The notes beneath the pieces were generated by a model. The model searched no databases, was not told where the DNA came from, and saw only the letters and a program-made list of their open reading frames with translations. From positions 1,731,501 to 1,795,500 of the forward strand of contig NZ_CP099760.1 in NCBI RefSeq assembly GCF_040760005.1: DNA of 64,000 nt. The letters are read 5' to 3'. Each line of letters opens with the position of its first letter. The stretch's first letter is position 1. The DNA comes from Pseudomonas sp. stari2 (GTDB taxonomy: Bacteria > Pseudomonadota > Gammaproteobacteria > Pseudomonadales > Pseudomonadaceae). Of this stretch, positions 24,089 to 33,469 are shown piece after piece. Position numbers and translations under genes: made by a program.

Positions 24089-25066
24089 TCACTGGATCAG
24101 GCCGAACTCTTTGGCCAGCACTTTGTAATCCGCGACTTGCTTCTTCACGTAGGTGTCCAGCTCCGGGCCGGTCATGGCGAACGGGAACAGTTCACGCTGA
24201 TCACGCAGCTTGGCGAACTCTTCGGAAGCCAGCAGTTTGTCGAAGGCACCTTTCCACCAGGCGTAGTCTTCATCGCTGACTTTCGGCCCGAGGTAGAAGC
24301 CGCGAACCACCGGCCAGACAATGTCGTAGCCTTGCTCGCGAGCGGTCGGGATGCCTTTCATTTCCGGCTCGTCGAGGCGGTTTTCAGCGAACACGGCCAG
24401 CAGGCGCATGTCGCCGCTCTGGATGTGCGGCATGGAGTCGGAGATGTCGGTGCTGCCGACCTGGATGTGGCCGCCGAGCAGGGCGGTGGCGATCTCGCCG
24501 CCACCTTCGAGGGCGACGTAACGCAGGTCGCGCGGGTTGATCCCGGCGGCTTTGGCGATCAGTGCGGTCTGCATCCAGTCCTGGCTGCCGACGGTGCCGC
24601 CGGAACCGATGACCACGGCACTCGGATCTTTCTTCAGTGCCTGAACGAGATCATCAAGGGTTTTGTAGGGCGAGTCGCTTTTCACTGCGATGGCACCGTA
24701 GCTGGTGCCGACCGCCGCCAGCCAGCGCACGTTGGTTTCATCGAAACGACCGAACTTGCCTTGCGCCAGGTTCAGCAGCGAACCGCTGGACCAGGCCACC
24801 AGCGTACCGGCGTCCGCCGGGCGCTGCGCCACGACGGCGTTGTACGCCACCGCGCCGACGCCGCCGGGCATGTAGGTCACGCGCATCGGTTTGGTCAGCA
24901 GCTTTTCGTTGACCAGCGCGCTTTGCGCCAGTTTGCACGTCAGGTCGAAACCGCCGCCGGGGGAGGCCGGGGCGATGCATTCCGGGCGTTTCGGTTCAGC
25001 CATCAGTTGACTGGCGAACAGCATGACGCCAGCGGCCAGAGCGACTTTACGCAGTGATAAGTTCAT
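24089..25066 (-). CDS. tctC: tricarboxylate-binding periplasmic protein TctC
   Basis: The 325-residue protein has a signal peptide (MNLSLRKVALAAGVMLFASQLMA) and the TctC/Bug fold, with the ligand loops PASPGGGFDLTC and GSGGTVGSQDW. It delivers the substrate to TctAB. The ribosome binding site AAGGAG is 6 nt before ATG, and just upstream the mRNA carries AACAACAA, a Hfq/Crc-type CA motif. That points to catabolite repression of translation. Confidence 0.9.
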   Translation of the reverse strand: MNLSLRKVALAAGVMLFASQLMAEPKRPECIAPASPGGGFDLTCKLAQSALVNEKLLTKPMRVTYMPGGVGAVAYNAVVAQRPADAGTLVAWSSGSLLNLAQGKFGRFDETNVRWLAAVGTSYGAIAVKSDSPYKTLDDLVQALKKDPSAVVIGSGGTVGSQDWMQTALIAKAAGINPRDLRYVALEGGGEIATALLGGHIQVGSTDISDSMPHIQSGDMRLLAVFAENRLDEPEMKGIPTAREQGYDIVWPVVRGFYLGPKVSDEDYAWWKGAFDKLLASEEFAKLRDQRELFPFAMTGPELDTYVKKQVADYKVLAKEFGLIQ

Positions 25067-25083
25067 TTATGTCTCCTTGGGAG

Positions 25084-25091
25084 TTGTTGTT
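25084..25091 (-). promoter_or_regulatory. CA motif (Hfq/Crc site) before tctC
   Basis: The minus strand reads AACAACAA (AANAANAA), 18 nt before the tctC start and next to its ribosome binding site, where Hfq/Crc represses translation in Pseudomonas. Confidence 0.55.
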
Positions 25092-25105
25092 ATGGACGTA
25101 CTGAA

Positions 25106-26398
25106 TTACCAAAGGGCAACGCTGTAGCTCACCAGCAGACGCACTTCATCGGCATCGCGAGCGGAGTAGTTGGAACGGTAAGTGGCATTACGCAAACGCA
25201 CGGCAACGTCCTTCAGGGCGCCGCTTTGTACTACATATTTGATCTCGGTGTTGCGCTCCCACTCTTTGCCTTCGTCACCGTTCTTGAGCTTGATGTTGTC
25301 ACCGCTCAAGTAGCGACTCATGAAGCTCAGACCGGGGATGCCGAGTCTGGCGAAGTCGAAGTCGTAACGGGCCTGCCACGAGCGTTCTTCTGCGCCGGCG
25401 AAGTCGTTGATCTGCACGAAGTTGACCAGGAACGGGTCGCTGCCATCGACATACGGGAACGCGCTGTCGCCGGACATGTGCTGATAACCGGCGGTGAACT
25501 TGTGGCCGCTCAGGGCATAACTGACCAGACCGTTGAGCGAGCGGTTGTCGATCTTGCCGCCACGGGCTGCACCTTGATCGTCACTGACGGCGAAACGCAG
25601 GTCGGTGGCGAAGGTGCCCGGACCCATCGGCCGCGAGGCGACCAGTCCGAAGAAGTGCTGGTTGTAGACGTCGTCGAGTTGGGCGAAGTGGTAACTGCCG
25701 GTGATCTTGTCGGTGAACTTGTAGTCCACGCCTGCAAAATCGAAGTGCTTGCCGGCGACGGTGCCGGCGAAACGGCCGTTCTTGTTGTTGAGGGCAATGT
25801 CCTCGAAATCGGTGCTGTCGCGGTCCTTGGCTTTTTCCAGGCGCCCGCCGGTGAAGGTCAGGTTCTTGATCTCTTTGGAGGTCAGCAAACCACCTTCGAA
25901 CGTCTGCGGCAGGATGCGCCCGTCGTTCGGCTTGAGGATCGGCAGTTCCGGAATCAGGCTGCCGATTTTCAGTTCGGTGGCGGAAATCTTCATTTTGCCG
26001 GTCAGGCCGACCTTGGAATATTCGTCCGCTGCGCGCCCGTCATCATGGGTCGGCAGCAGGCCGGTGCCGGTACGGTCCGGGCTCGAATCGAGCTTGACCC
26101 CCAGCATGCCCAACGCGTCGACACCAAACCCCACGGTGCCGTCGGTATAACCCGATTGCAGATTGAGCATGAACCCCTGGGCCCACTCGTCGCGCTTGGA
26201 CTGTTGGGCACTGGTGCCGTCGCGGAAGTCGCGGTTGAAATACATGTTGCGGGTTTCGAAGGTGGCAGAACTGTCTTCGATGAAATCGGCGTAGCTCATC
26301 GGTGCGAAACCGGCGAGGGCGGCGGCACTGGCAAGGGCGGTGTGGCTGAAACGGGAAGGACGAACAGGCGTATGAGCCTTGGTCTGCAAGGACGGCAT
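25106..26398 (-). CDS. opdH: OprD-family outer-membrane porin, tricarboxylate type (OpdH-like)
   Basis: The 430-residue protein has a long signal region ending MSYADFIEDS and an 18-stranded OprD-type body with repeated aromatic strands. The family motifs NMYFNRDFRD and EWAQGFMLNLQSGYT are present, and the C-terminus ends in an aromatic (SYSVALW) as needed for outer-membrane insertion. In P. aeruginosa the porin of a tctCBA locus with TctDE is OpdH, which takes up cis-aconitate and other tricarboxylates; I use that name by context. Its leader carries a long CA motif (26415-26428), so Crc repression is expected, with TctDE as activator. Confidence 0.85.
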   Translation of the reverse strand: MPSLQTKAHTPVRPSRFSHTALASAAALAGFAPMSYADFIEDSSATFETRNMYFNRDFRDGTSAQQSKRDEWAQGFMLNLQSGYTDGTVGFGVDALGMLGVKLDSSPDRTGTGLLPTHDDGRAADEYSKVGLTGKMKISATELKIGSLIPELPILKPNDGRILPQTFEGGLLTSKEIKNLTFTGGRLEKAKDRDSTDFEDIALNNKNGRFAGTVAGKHFDFAGVDYKFTDKITGSYHFAQLDDVYNQHFFGLVASRPMGPGTFATDLRFAVSDDQGAARGGKIDNRSLNGLVSYALSGHKFTAGYQHMSGDSAFPYVDGSDPFLVNFVQINDFAGAEERSWQARYDFDFARLGIPGLSFMSRYLSGDNIKLKNGDEGKEWERNTEIKYVVQSGALKDVAVRLRNATYRSNYSARDADEVRLLVSYSVALW

Positions 26399-26414
26399 GC
26401 GGGGTGTACTCCGT

Positions 26415-26428
26415 TTATTGTTCTTATT
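26415..26428 (-). promoter_or_regulatory. extended CA motif (Hfq/Crc site) before opdH
   Basis: The minus strand reads AATAAGAACAATAA, four successive AAN triplets followed by AA, right before ACGGAG in the opdH ribosome binding region. This is a strong match to the Hfq/Crc target. Confidence 0.65.
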
Positions 26429-26517
26429 GGTCGAAAACGCTTCGAGGCGTTTTTCTTATCGCTGTGTGGCATCAGCGACGGCAGTCGGAACTGTCCGTGG
26501 GCCGACTCTAACGGCCC

Positions 26518-26550
26518 AACCTTTCGCTAACCTTTCAGCGGACTTTCCCG
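26518..26550. promoter_or_regulatory. tandem 11-bp repeats, likely TctD operator
   Basis: AACCTTTCGCT, AACCTTTCAGC and a weaker GGACTTTCCCG follow each other with an exact 11-bp period in the divergent opdH-tctD intergenic region. OmpR-class regulators such as TctD bind direct repeats of this spacing. Confidence 0.5.
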
Positions 26551-26635
26551 GATTTCGGGCTTCACAGCGGCGGTTGCGGCTGTAAACTCCGCGGCAAAGA
26601 GTGGCGTCGGCCATCCCTGAATGAGGTAGAGATCC

Positions 26636-27307
26636 ATGCGTGTTCTGCTCGTCGAAGACCATTTGCCACTGGCCGAAAGTGTCGCCCAGGCGCTTAAGAG
26701 CACCGGTCTGACCGTGGACGTGTTGCACGACGGCGTGGCCGCTGACCTGGCCTTGGGCAGCGAGGAGTACGCGATGGCGATTCTCGATGTCGGCCTGCCG
26801 CGCATGGACGGATTTGAAGTGCTGGCACGCCTGCGGGCCCGGGGCAAGAACCTGCCGGTGTTGATGCTGACAGCTCGCAGCGACGTCAGGGATCGAGTTC
26901 ATGGGCTCAATCTCGGGGCCGACGATTATCTGGCCAAACCGTTCGAACTGACCGAGCTTGAGGCTCGGGTCAAAGCCCTGTTACGTCGCAGTGTACTCGG
27001 CGGCGAACGTCAGCAGCGTTGTGGTGTACTGGCCTACGATCTGGATACTCGACGCTTCACCCTCGGCGAAGAACTGCTGACGTTGACGTCCCGCGAGCAA
27101 GCGGTGCTTGAGGCTTTGATTGCGCGTCCGGGCCGGGTGATGAGCAAGGAGCAACTGGCGTCGCAAGTGTTCGGCCTCGACGAGGAGGCCAGTCCCGACG
27201 CCATCGAAATTTACGTGCATCGTCTGCGCAAGAAGCTCGACGGCCAACCGGTGGCCATTGTGACCTTCCGTGGCCTTGGCTACCTGCTGGAAAGCCGTGA
27301 TGCATAA
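26636..27307 (+). CDS. tctD: tricarboxylate response regulator TctD
   Basis: The 223-residue OmpR-class regulator has a receiver domain with the phospho-acceptor Asp51 in AILDVGLPRMDG and the Lys switch in YLAKPF. A winged-helix output domain follows (IEIYVHRLRKKLDG). It should activate the divergent opdH-tctCBA operon when citrate is present. It overlaps tctE by 8 nt. The tandem repeats at 26518-26550 are its probable binding site. Confidence 0.9.
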   Translation: MRVLLVEDHLPLAESVAQALKSTGLTVDVLHDGVAADLALGSEEYAMAILDVGLPRMDGFEVLARLRARGKNLPVLMLTARSDVRDRVHGLNLGADDYLAKPFELTELEARVKALLRRSVLGGERQQRCGVLAYDLDTRRFTLGEELLTLTSREQAVLEALIARPGRVMSKEQLASQVFGLDEEASPDAIEIYVHRLRKKLDGQPVAIVTFRGLGYLLESRDA

Positions 27308-28685
27308 GCCCAGCAGCCTGCGCTGGCGGTTACTGTGGAACCTCGCGCTGTTGCTGGTGGTGTTGATGCTGGCCAGCGGCCTGAGCGCTTACTGGAACGG
27401 TCGCGAAGCTGCCGACACCGCTTATGACCGCACCTTGCTGGCGTCGGCGAGGACCATCGCCGCCGGCCTTTCGCAACGAGATGGCAGTCTCAGTGCCGAC
27501 GTGCCTTATGTGGCCCTCGACACCTTCGCCTATGACAGCGCAGGGCGCATCTATTATCAGGTCAACGACATCCATCAGAAGCTGATTTCCGGCTATGAAA
27601 ACCTGCCGGGCCCACCGCCTGGGACACCAAGAACCGACAGCTACCCGGCGCTCGCGCGTTTCTATAACGCCACGTATCAGGGCCAGAACGTGCGCGTCGT
27701 CAGTCTGTTGAAAGCCGTGACCGAACCGAACATGAACGGCATGGCGGAAATTCGCGTTGCCGAGACTGACGAGGCGCGCGTCAGCATGGCCCGCAGTCTG
27801 GCGGCCGACACTTTGTTGCGACTGGGCATGCTGGCAATCGGCGCATTGCTGCTGGTGTGGTTTGCCGTCAGCGCGGCGCTGCGCCCGATCGAGCGTTTGC
27901 GCACGGCAGTGGAGGAGCGTCAGCCCGACGATCTGCGGCCCTTGCCGCTGGTGGAAGTGCAGCACGAATTGTGGCCGCTGGTGCGGGCGCTCAATCACTT
28001 CACCGAGCGCCTGCGCGGGCAGTTCGAGCGGCAGGCGCAATTCATCGCCGATGCGGCCCACGAACTGCGCACACCGCTGGCGGCGCTCAAGGCGCGACTT
28101 GAGTTAGGGCTGCGCTCAAGCGAGCCGCAGACCTGGCGCGACACATTGGAATCATCGGCCCAAAGCACGGATCGGCTGACCCATCTGGCCAACCAGTTGC
28201 TGTCGCTGGCCCGGGTGGAAAACGGCGCCCGGGCGATTGCCGAGGGCGGCGCGCAGTTGCTTGATCTGAGCCAATTGGCCCGTGAGCTGGGCATGGCCAT
28301 GGCGCCGCTGGCTCATGCGCGCGGCGTGGCGTTGGCACTGGAAGCGGACGAACCGGTCTGGCTGCGCGGCGAGCCGACATTGCTCAACGAACTGCTGAGC
28401 AATCTGGTGGACAACGCGCTGGCGCACACGCCGTCGGGGGGCAACGTGATATTGCGAGTGAAGTCGCCGGCGGTGCTGGAGGTTGAAGACGACGGCCCGG
28501 GCATTCCGCAGGATGAGCGTGACCGGGTGTTCGAGCGTTTCTACCGGCGCAATCAGCAAGTCGCCGGTTCCGGGCTGGGGCTGGCGATTGTCGGGGAAAT
28601 CTGTCGCGCGCATCTGGCGCAGATCACGCTGCATGATGGCGAGCAGGCGGGGTTGAAGGTGCGGGTCAGCTTTATTGCCGGCTGA
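27300..28685 (+). CDS. tctE: tricarboxylate sensor histidine kinase TctE
   Basis: The 461-residue kinase has an N-terminal TM helix, a periplasmic domain of about 130 residues, a second TM near residues 175-195, and a HAMP-like linker. The H-box is DAAHELRTPL (His254), followed by the ATP-binding N box (LVDNALAHT), G1 (DDGPGIP) and G2 (GSGLGLAIV). The start ATG 27300 lies inside the end of tctD. It senses extracytoplasmic tricarboxylates and phosphorylates TctD. The stop is 2 bp from the convergent HDOD gene. Confidence 0.9.
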   Translation: MHKPSSLRWRLLWNLALLLVVLMLASGLSAYWNGREAADTAYDRTLLASARTIAAGLSQRDGSLSADVPYVALDTFAYDSAGRIYYQVNDIHQKLISGYENLPGPPPGTPRTDSYPALARFYNATYQGQNVRVVSLLKAVTEPNMNGMAEIRVAETDEARVSMARSLAADTLLRLGMLAIGALLLVWFAVSAALRPIERLRTAVEERQPDDLRPLPLVEVQHELWPLVRALNHFTERLRGQFERQAQFIADAAHELRTPLAALKARLELGLRSSEPQTWRDTLESSAQSTDRLTHLANQLLSLARVENGARAIAEGGAQLLDLSQLARELGMAMAPLAHARGVALALEADEPVWLRGEPTLLNELLSNLVDNALAHTPSGGNVILRVKSPAVLEVEDDGPGIPQDERDRVFERFYRRNQQVAGSGLGLAIVGEICRAHLAQITLHDGEQAGLKVRVSFIAG

Positions 28686-28687
28686 GA

Positions 28688-29509
28688 TCAGTAAAACATC
28701 GACCGCGACTCTTCCAGGTCGGCACACAGCACTTTGTTGTCCGGATCGATCCCCAGTTTGCGGAAGGCTGGCACGCTGAAAGGGTCGATGCGGGCTAGGG
28801 GATGGTCGGTGTCCTTATGGCAATACAGGCTGGCCACTTGTACCAGATCCACGTAATCGATCTGCAACGAATCGCGCTTCAAGTCCTCATACAGCCCCGG
28901 CAACTCCACCAGCCGCTCGGGGAACTCCCAGACCCGCAGCAACTTGTCGCCCAGCAGCGGATGAATGTGGTCGATCACGTGGTTGAGGCTGACCGGGTCG
29001 GACAGCAATTCGTAGTGGTCTTCGGCGTAGGTCAGGATCGGCAGCACACCGATCTGGTGCACCAACCCGCCCAGCGCGGCCTGGTCGGGCTTGAGCTGGG
29101 TATAACGGCGGCACAGTGCGTAGCTGACACCGGCGATTTCCAGGCTCTTGCGCCAGACTTCGCGCATTTTCTGTTCGACCACTTCAGAGCGGGCGTGGAA
29201 GATTTGCTCCATTACCAGACCGATCGCCAGGTTGCTGCTGTAGTTGACGCCCAGACGGGTGATCGCCGTGTGCAGGTCGGTGACTTCCTGGGTCGCACGC
29301 AGCAGCGGGCTGTTGACCACTTTGATCAGGCGCGCCGAGAGCGCCGTGTCGCGGCCGATCACTTTGCTCAGGTCGCTGACGCTTATGTCCGGGTCTTCGG
29401 CGGCCTTGCGAATCTGCAGGGCCACTTCCGGTAACGTTGGCAGAACCAGGTCATCGTTATCGATGGCCTCAACCAAATCCTGTTGGACCTTATCCGCCAG
29501 ATCACTCAT
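28688..29509 (-). CDS. HDOD domain protein
   Basis: The 273-residue protein is a single HDOD domain (LPTLPEVALQIRKAAEDPD, then LSKVIGRDTALSARLIKVVN), an HD-related fold that has lost the metal-binding HD pair. Such proteins act in signalling and regulation, often with c-di-GMP pathways, but no specific role can be given. It is alone on its strand, 35 bp downstream of ygfZ. Confidence 0.85.
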   Translation of the reverse strand: MSDLADKVQQDLVEAIDNDDLVLPTLPEVALQIRKAAEDPDISVSDLSKVIGRDTALSARLIKVVNSPLLRATQEVTDLHTAITRLGVNYSSNLAIGLVMEQIFHARSEVVEQKMREVWRKSLEIAGVSYALCRRYTQLKPDQAALGGLVHQIGVLPILTYAEDHYELLSDPVSLNHVIDHIHPLLGDKLLRVWEFPERLVELPGLYEDLKRDSLQIDYVDLVQVASLYCHKDTDHPLARIDPFSVPAFRKLGIDPDNKVLCADLEESRSMFY

Positions 29510-29544
29510 GTCATTTCTCTAGGGTGTTGCAACAAATGCTGCGA

Positions 29545-30486
29545 TCAACGCTGGATTTCGCGGTCGCGATCCAGTTCGTAAGGCAGGTCGAGCAAGTGCA
29601 GCGCCGGGCCTTCGGTCGTGCCCAGATGCAAATCGCCTGCCTCGGCAGCTTCGGCCTGCAACACCGCCAGCAGTTCAATATTTTTCTCGGCGCGGGCGGC
29701 CAGCACCACTTCGCCGATGGAGCTGCCGTGGCTCGGGGCGAACAGCGGGGTGCCCGGCTCCGGCAGTTCGCTTGCGTCCAGTTGTACGCGGTACAGGCGA
29801 CGTTTGAGTTTGCCCAGGTACTGCATGCGCGCGACGATTTCCTGGCCGGTGTAGCAGCCTTTCTTGAAACTAACGCCGCCGACGGCTTGCAGATTGAGCA
29901 TCTGCGGAATGAACAGTTCGCGGGTGCTCGGCATGACCTGGCCGATACCGGCACGGATCTGGCCCAGCAGCCATTGATTGAGTTTGGCTTCGGTCAATTG
30001 CGCAGACAGCTTGCCTTTGATGGCATCGGCTTGATCGGCTGGCGCCCAGAGTTCGGCGCGGTCGGGGGAGACGCGAATCGCGATCAGCCCTTCGTGGCGA
30101 ACCACGCTGTCAGTGTCCGCCGGCAGTTCCAGACCCAGGCTACTCAGGGCTGCATCCCCATGCTCCAGACCGAAACGCACCCATGAGGCACTTTCGTCGG
30201 TCAGTTTCGATTTGGAAAACACCGCGTACTTTTTCAGATCCGCCAGTTGCGGCTCCAGCAACTCGCCGGCCATCGCCAGCAGCACGCCGTCGCCCTCGAG
30301 CACAATGCGGAAACTCGACTGCATGCGGCCCTTCTGCGTGCAGCGGGCGCCGAGGCTGGCCCGGTCGTCACTCAGGTAATTGATATTGCAGGTCAACTGG
30401 CCTTGCAGGAATTTGCCGGCATCCGCGCCGCGAACCGCGAGAACGCCTTCATGAGTCAGGGTGCAGAAAAAAGCAGAATCGGCCAT
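29545..30486 (-). CDS. ygfZ: folate-binding Fe-S cluster repair protein YgfZ
   Basis: The 313-residue protein has the GcvT-like tetrahydrofolate-binding fold and the YgfZ signature KGCYTGQEIVARMQYLG with its conserved cysteine. It supports assembly or repair of Fe-S enzymes such as MiaB. It is divergent from sdhE, which serves succinate dehydrogenase maturation, a conserved pairing in gammaproteobacteria. Confidence 0.9.
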   Translation of the reverse strand: MADSAFFCTLTHEGVLAVRGADAGKFLQGQLTCNINYLSDDRASLGARCTQKGRMQSSFRIVLEGDGVLLAMAGELLEPQLADLKKYAVFSKSKLTDESASWVRFGLEHGDAALSSLGLELPADTDSVVRHEGLIAIRVSPDRAELWAPADQADAIKGKLSAQLTEAKLNQWLLGQIRAGIGQVMPSTRELFIPQMLNLQAVGGVSFKKGCYTGQEIVARMQYLGKLKRRLYRVQLDASELPEPGTPLFAPSHGSSIGEVVLAARAEKNIELLAVLQAEAAEAGDLHLGTTEGPALHLLDLPYELDRDREIQR

Positions 30487-30635
30487 GGGTCATCGCAGGG
30501 TAAATAGACTGGGGCACATCATAAGGGGGTGGTGTTGAAATGGGTAGTTGATAAAGGATCGGTGGTGCCCGACCAAAGCCGACTGTTCCGCCCGTCTCGG
30601 GCCTGTATACTTGCGGCCTATTTGAGGAGCGCTCC

Positions 30636-30890
30636 ATGGTCGAACAAGTTGAACTGAATCGCCTCTTTTGGCACAGCCGCCGCGGCATGCTCGAGCTTGA
30701 CGTGTTGCTGGTGCCGTTCGTGAAAGAGGTCTACTCGAATCTGAACGAGGTGGACCGCGCGCTGTATGTCCGCCTGCTGGAATGCGAGGATCAGGACATG
30801 TTCGGCTGGTTCATGGAACGCAGCGAGTCCGAAGATCCGGAGCTGCAACGCATGGTTCGCATGATTCTGGATCGTGTCCAGCCCAAGTAA
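30636..30890 (+). CDS. sdhE: FAD assembly factor SdhE
   Basis: The 84-residue protein has the diagnostic RGMLELD motif near residues 16-22 and family length. It promotes covalent flavinylation of succinate dehydrogenase SdhA. GAGG lies upstream of the ATG. It overlaps the next gene by 17 nt. Confidence 0.92.
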   Translation: MVEQVELNRLFWHSRRGMLELDVLLVPFVKEVYSNLNEVDRALYVRLLECEDQDMFGWFMERSESEDPELQRMVRMILDRVQPK

Positions 30891-31326
30891 CACGTTCGAA
30901 TGCCGCTGGCAGGCCTCACGGCAATTGCTGGCGGCGTATCTCCTGGCCCAGGCGCTCGCCCTGTGCGCTTTGTTTCTGTTTGTCATCCCTTTCTGGGTCA
31001 GCCTGCTCGGTGGCGTTGCCTGCCTGATCCATGCGGCGTGGGTGTTGCCCCGCGAGATTCTGCTGAGTCATCCCAAGGCATTCTGCGGATTGCGCCGCGA
31101 CGGCGATGGCTGGCAATTGTGGAATCAGTCCGATGGCTGGCAGCCGGTGCAGTTGCGCCCGGACAGTCTGGCGCTGCCAGTGATTGTGGTTTTGCGCTTT
31201 CGATTGCGTGGGGAGTGGCGGGTCAGGTCGATCTGCGTGCCCCGGGATGCGCAGGCGGCGGATCTGCACCGACGCCTGCGGGTACGCCTCAAGTTCAGCC
31301 GGCGTAGGTGGGCGGCACCAAAATAG
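30874..31326 (+). CDS. ygfX: YgfX-like membrane protein
   Basis: The 150-residue protein starts at a GTG inside sdhE and has two hydrophobic segments near residues 20-55, then a soluble basic domain. The arrangement sdhE-ygfX is conserved; in E. coli it was described as a toxin-antitoxin-like pair (CptAB), though SdhE is now seen as a flavinylation factor. Its last 32 bp overlap the end of nadB on the other strand. Confidence 0.75.
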   Translation: MSSPSNTFECRWQASRQLLAAYLLAQALALCALFLFVIPFWVSLLGGVACLIHAAWVLPREILLSHPKAFCGLRRDGDGWQLWNQSDGWQPVQLRPDSLALPVIVVLRFRLRGEWRVRSICVPRDAQAADLHRRLRVRLKFSRRRWAAPK

Positions 31327-32911
31327 TGTCGAGCGCCTCGGGCAGCAGGTCCGGGTAATCGAGGGTGTAATGCAGGCCTCGGCTCTCCTTGCGCTCCATG
31401 GCTGAGCGGATCATCAGTTCCGCTACTTGTGCCAGGTTGCGCAACTCGATCAGATCGCGGCTGACTTTATAGTTGCTGTAGAACTCGTCGATTTCGTCCA
31501 ACAACAGACGCACGCGGTGTTGTGCGCGTTGCAGGCGTTTGTTGGTGCGCACGATGCCGACGTAGTCCCACATGAAACGCCGCAGCTCATCCCAGTTGTG
31601 CGCGATGATCACGTCTTCGTCGGAGTCGGTCACCTGGCTCGCATCCCAGGCGGGCAGGGCGCGGGGAATGGCAATGTCGGACAGTTGTTCGAGAATATCC
31701 GCGGCTGCCGAACGGGCATAAACGAAGCACTCCAGCAGCGAGTTGCTGGCCATGCGGTTGGCGCCGTGCAGGCCGGTGAAGCTGGTTTCACCGATGGCGT
31801 ACAGTCCGGGCACGTCGGTGCGGCCCTGTTGGTCAACCATGACGCCGCCGCAGGTGTAGTGCGCCGCCGGTACGACCGGAATCGGCTGTTTAGTGATGTC
31901 GATGCCGAATCCGAGGCAGCGCTCGTAAACCGTCGGGAAGTGCGTCTTGATGAACGCTTCGGGTTTGTGGCTGATGTCGAGATAGACGCAATCGACACCC
32001 AGACGCTTCATCTCATGGTCGATGGCCCGGGCGACGATGTCCCGGGGCGCCAGTTCGGCGCGCGGGTCGAAACGCTGCATGAAACGCTCGCCGTTCGGCA
32101 GCTTCAAATGCGCGCCTTCGCCGCGCAGGGCTTCGGTGATCAGGAAACTCTTGGCCTGCGGGTGATAGAGGCAGGTGGGATGAAATTGATTGAATTCCAG
32201 GTTCGCCACCCGGCAGCCCGAACGCCAGGCCATGGCGATGCCATCACCACAGGCGCCGTCGGGGTTGCTGGTATAGAGGTAGACCTTGGCGGCGCCGCCG
32301 GAAGCCAAGATCACAAAGCGTGCGCCGTAGGTGTCGACTTCGCCGGTCTTGCGGTTGAGCACGTAGGCGCCGAGGCAACGGTCGCCGTTCAGTCCCAGGC
32401 GTCGTTCGGTGATCAGATCGACCGCTACGCGCTGTTCCAGCAGTTCAATGTTCGGGCGCTGTTTTGCCTGGGCCAGCAAGGTTGTGAAGATGGCCGCGCC
32501 GGTGGCATCGGCGGCGTGGATGATGCGGCGGTGGCTGTGGCCGCCTTCGCGGGTGAGATGGAACTCGAATCCGCCGTCTTCAGTCCCGGACTGTTCATCA
32601 CGGGTGAACGGTACGCCCTGGTCAATCAGCCACTGGATCGCCTCTTTGCTGTGCTCGACAGTGAAACGTACCGCATCTTCATGGCACAAACCGCCACCGG
32701 CATTGAGTGTGTCATCGACGTGGGATTCGACAGTGTCGGTGTCGTCCAGCACGGCCGCGACGCCACCCTGGGCCCAATAGGTCGAACCGTTGGCGAGATC
32801 GCCCTTGCTCAATACGGCGATGCGCAAGTGACCGGGCAGGGTCAGCGCGAGACTCAAACCGGCAGCGCCGCTGCCAATCACCAAAACATCGTGTTGAAAC
32901 TGTTGGCTCAT
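31295..32911 (-). CDS. nadB: L-aspartate oxidase
   Basis: The 538-residue flavoprotein has the dinucleotide site [31 protein letters not shown], and [24 protein letters not shown], typical of NadB rather than fumarate reductase. It oxidises aspartate to iminoaspartate in NAD synthesis. I chose ATG 32911; the longer frame to 33022 has an unlikely N-terminus. The gene is divergent from algU, as in other Pseudomonas. Confidence 0.95.
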   Translation of the reverse strand: MSQQFQHDVLVIGSGAAGLSLALTLPGHLRIAVLSKGDLANGSTYWAQGGVAAVLDDTDTVESHVDDTLNAGGGLCHEDAVRFTVEHSKEAIQWLIDQGVPFTRDEQSGTEDGGFEFHLTREGGHSHRRIIHAADATGAAIFTTLLAQAKQRPNIELLEQRVAVDLITERRLGLNGDRCLGAYVLNRKTGEVDTYGARFVILASGGAAKVYLYTSNPDGACGDGIAMAWRSGCRVANLEFNQFHPTCLYHPQAKSFLITEALRGEGAHLKLPNGERFMQRFDPRAELAPRDIVARAIDHEMKRLGVDCVYLDISHKPEAFIKTHFPTVYERCLGFGIDITKQPIPVVPAAHYTCGGVMVDQQGRTDVPGLYAIGETSFTGLHGANRMASNSLLECFVYARSAAADILEQLSDIAIPRALPAWDASQVTDSDEDVIIAHNWDELRRFMWDYVGIVRTNKRLQRAQHRVRLLLDEIDEFYSNYKVSRDLIELRNLAQVAELMIRSAMERKESRGLHYTLDYPDLLPEALDTILVPPTYAG

Positions 32912-33189
32912 TTCAGGATTCCGCTCAAAGCGACCCGGGTCGGGGTTGGCGCAAGACAGGCGGATGGGCGAGTCGAGACAGCCACACAGCCCACTAGTAT
33001 ATAGAGGGGTGGGGCGGCACAATAGCCGAGCCGATATGGCATTGTGAAACTACCGTGACGGAAAAATCCGGACGTTTTGTCGGATGTTTTTTTCACAGGT
33101 TTTGGGAAAAAGCGACTGTATCGCAGATGAAACACGCTTTTTCCACTCACGGTTGCCCAATGTCGGCATGGCCGGTCTATAAATATTTG

Positions 33190-33217
33190 GAACTTTTGCC
33201 AGAGGCCCAAGATCAAT
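33190..33217 (+). promoter_or_regulatory. distal AlgU (sigma-22) promoter candidate
   Basis: GAACTT, a 17-bp spacer and TCAAT resemble the AlgU consensus GAACTT-N16/17-TCTGA, with a weaker -10. Transcription would begin near 33223. Confidence 0.45.
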
Positions 33218-33305
33218 AGACGGTTGCCCGAAACAAGGGACAGTGTCGGCTTCAATGCGGAACCTGCGGTTGGGTTCTAGCCGGCGAGCCGATTAAAAGA
33301 TTATT

Positions 33306-33337
33306 CGCGCAGCCGGTTTATCCCGCGCTGCGTTTTT
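33306..33337 (+). terminator. intrinsic terminator upstream of algU
   Basis: CGCAGCCGG pairs with CCG-C-GCTGCG (one bulged C), followed by TTTTT (33333-33337). It points right, about 110 nt after the distal AlgU promoter, with no annotated gene before it. Confidence 0.65.
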
Positions 33338-33383
33338 CGTGCGTGCCAAATCAGAGCCCGCAGGAAACTTGCTTGGAGGGGGA

Positions 33384-33410
33384 GAACTTTTGCGAAAAGC
33401 CCGAGTCTAT
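33384..33410 (+). promoter_or_regulatory. proximal AlgU promoter (algU P1)
   Basis: GAACTT, a 16-bp spacer and TCTAT match the sigma-22 consensus well. The site is 60 bp before the algU start, fitting known autoregulation of algU. Confidence 0.75.
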
Positions 33411-33469
33411 GTTTGCAAGTCCGGTCGTTTAGTCATGCAAGCTTCCTCCGAGTTTATCGAGGAGTGTTC

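Larger units (their letters stand above)
32912..33469. other. nadB-algU divergent intergenic region
   Basis: This 558-bp gap holds the leftward nadB promoter, two AlgU-type promoters pointing right (33190-33217 and 33384-33410), and an intrinsic terminator between them (33306-33337). I see no protein gene. The promoter-terminator pair suggests a short RNA. Confidence 0.6.

Noticed and set aside
33413..33469. N-terminal extension of AlgU
   Set aside because: ATG 33470 gives the exact family length with a good ribosome binding site; the extension overlaps the promoter leader.
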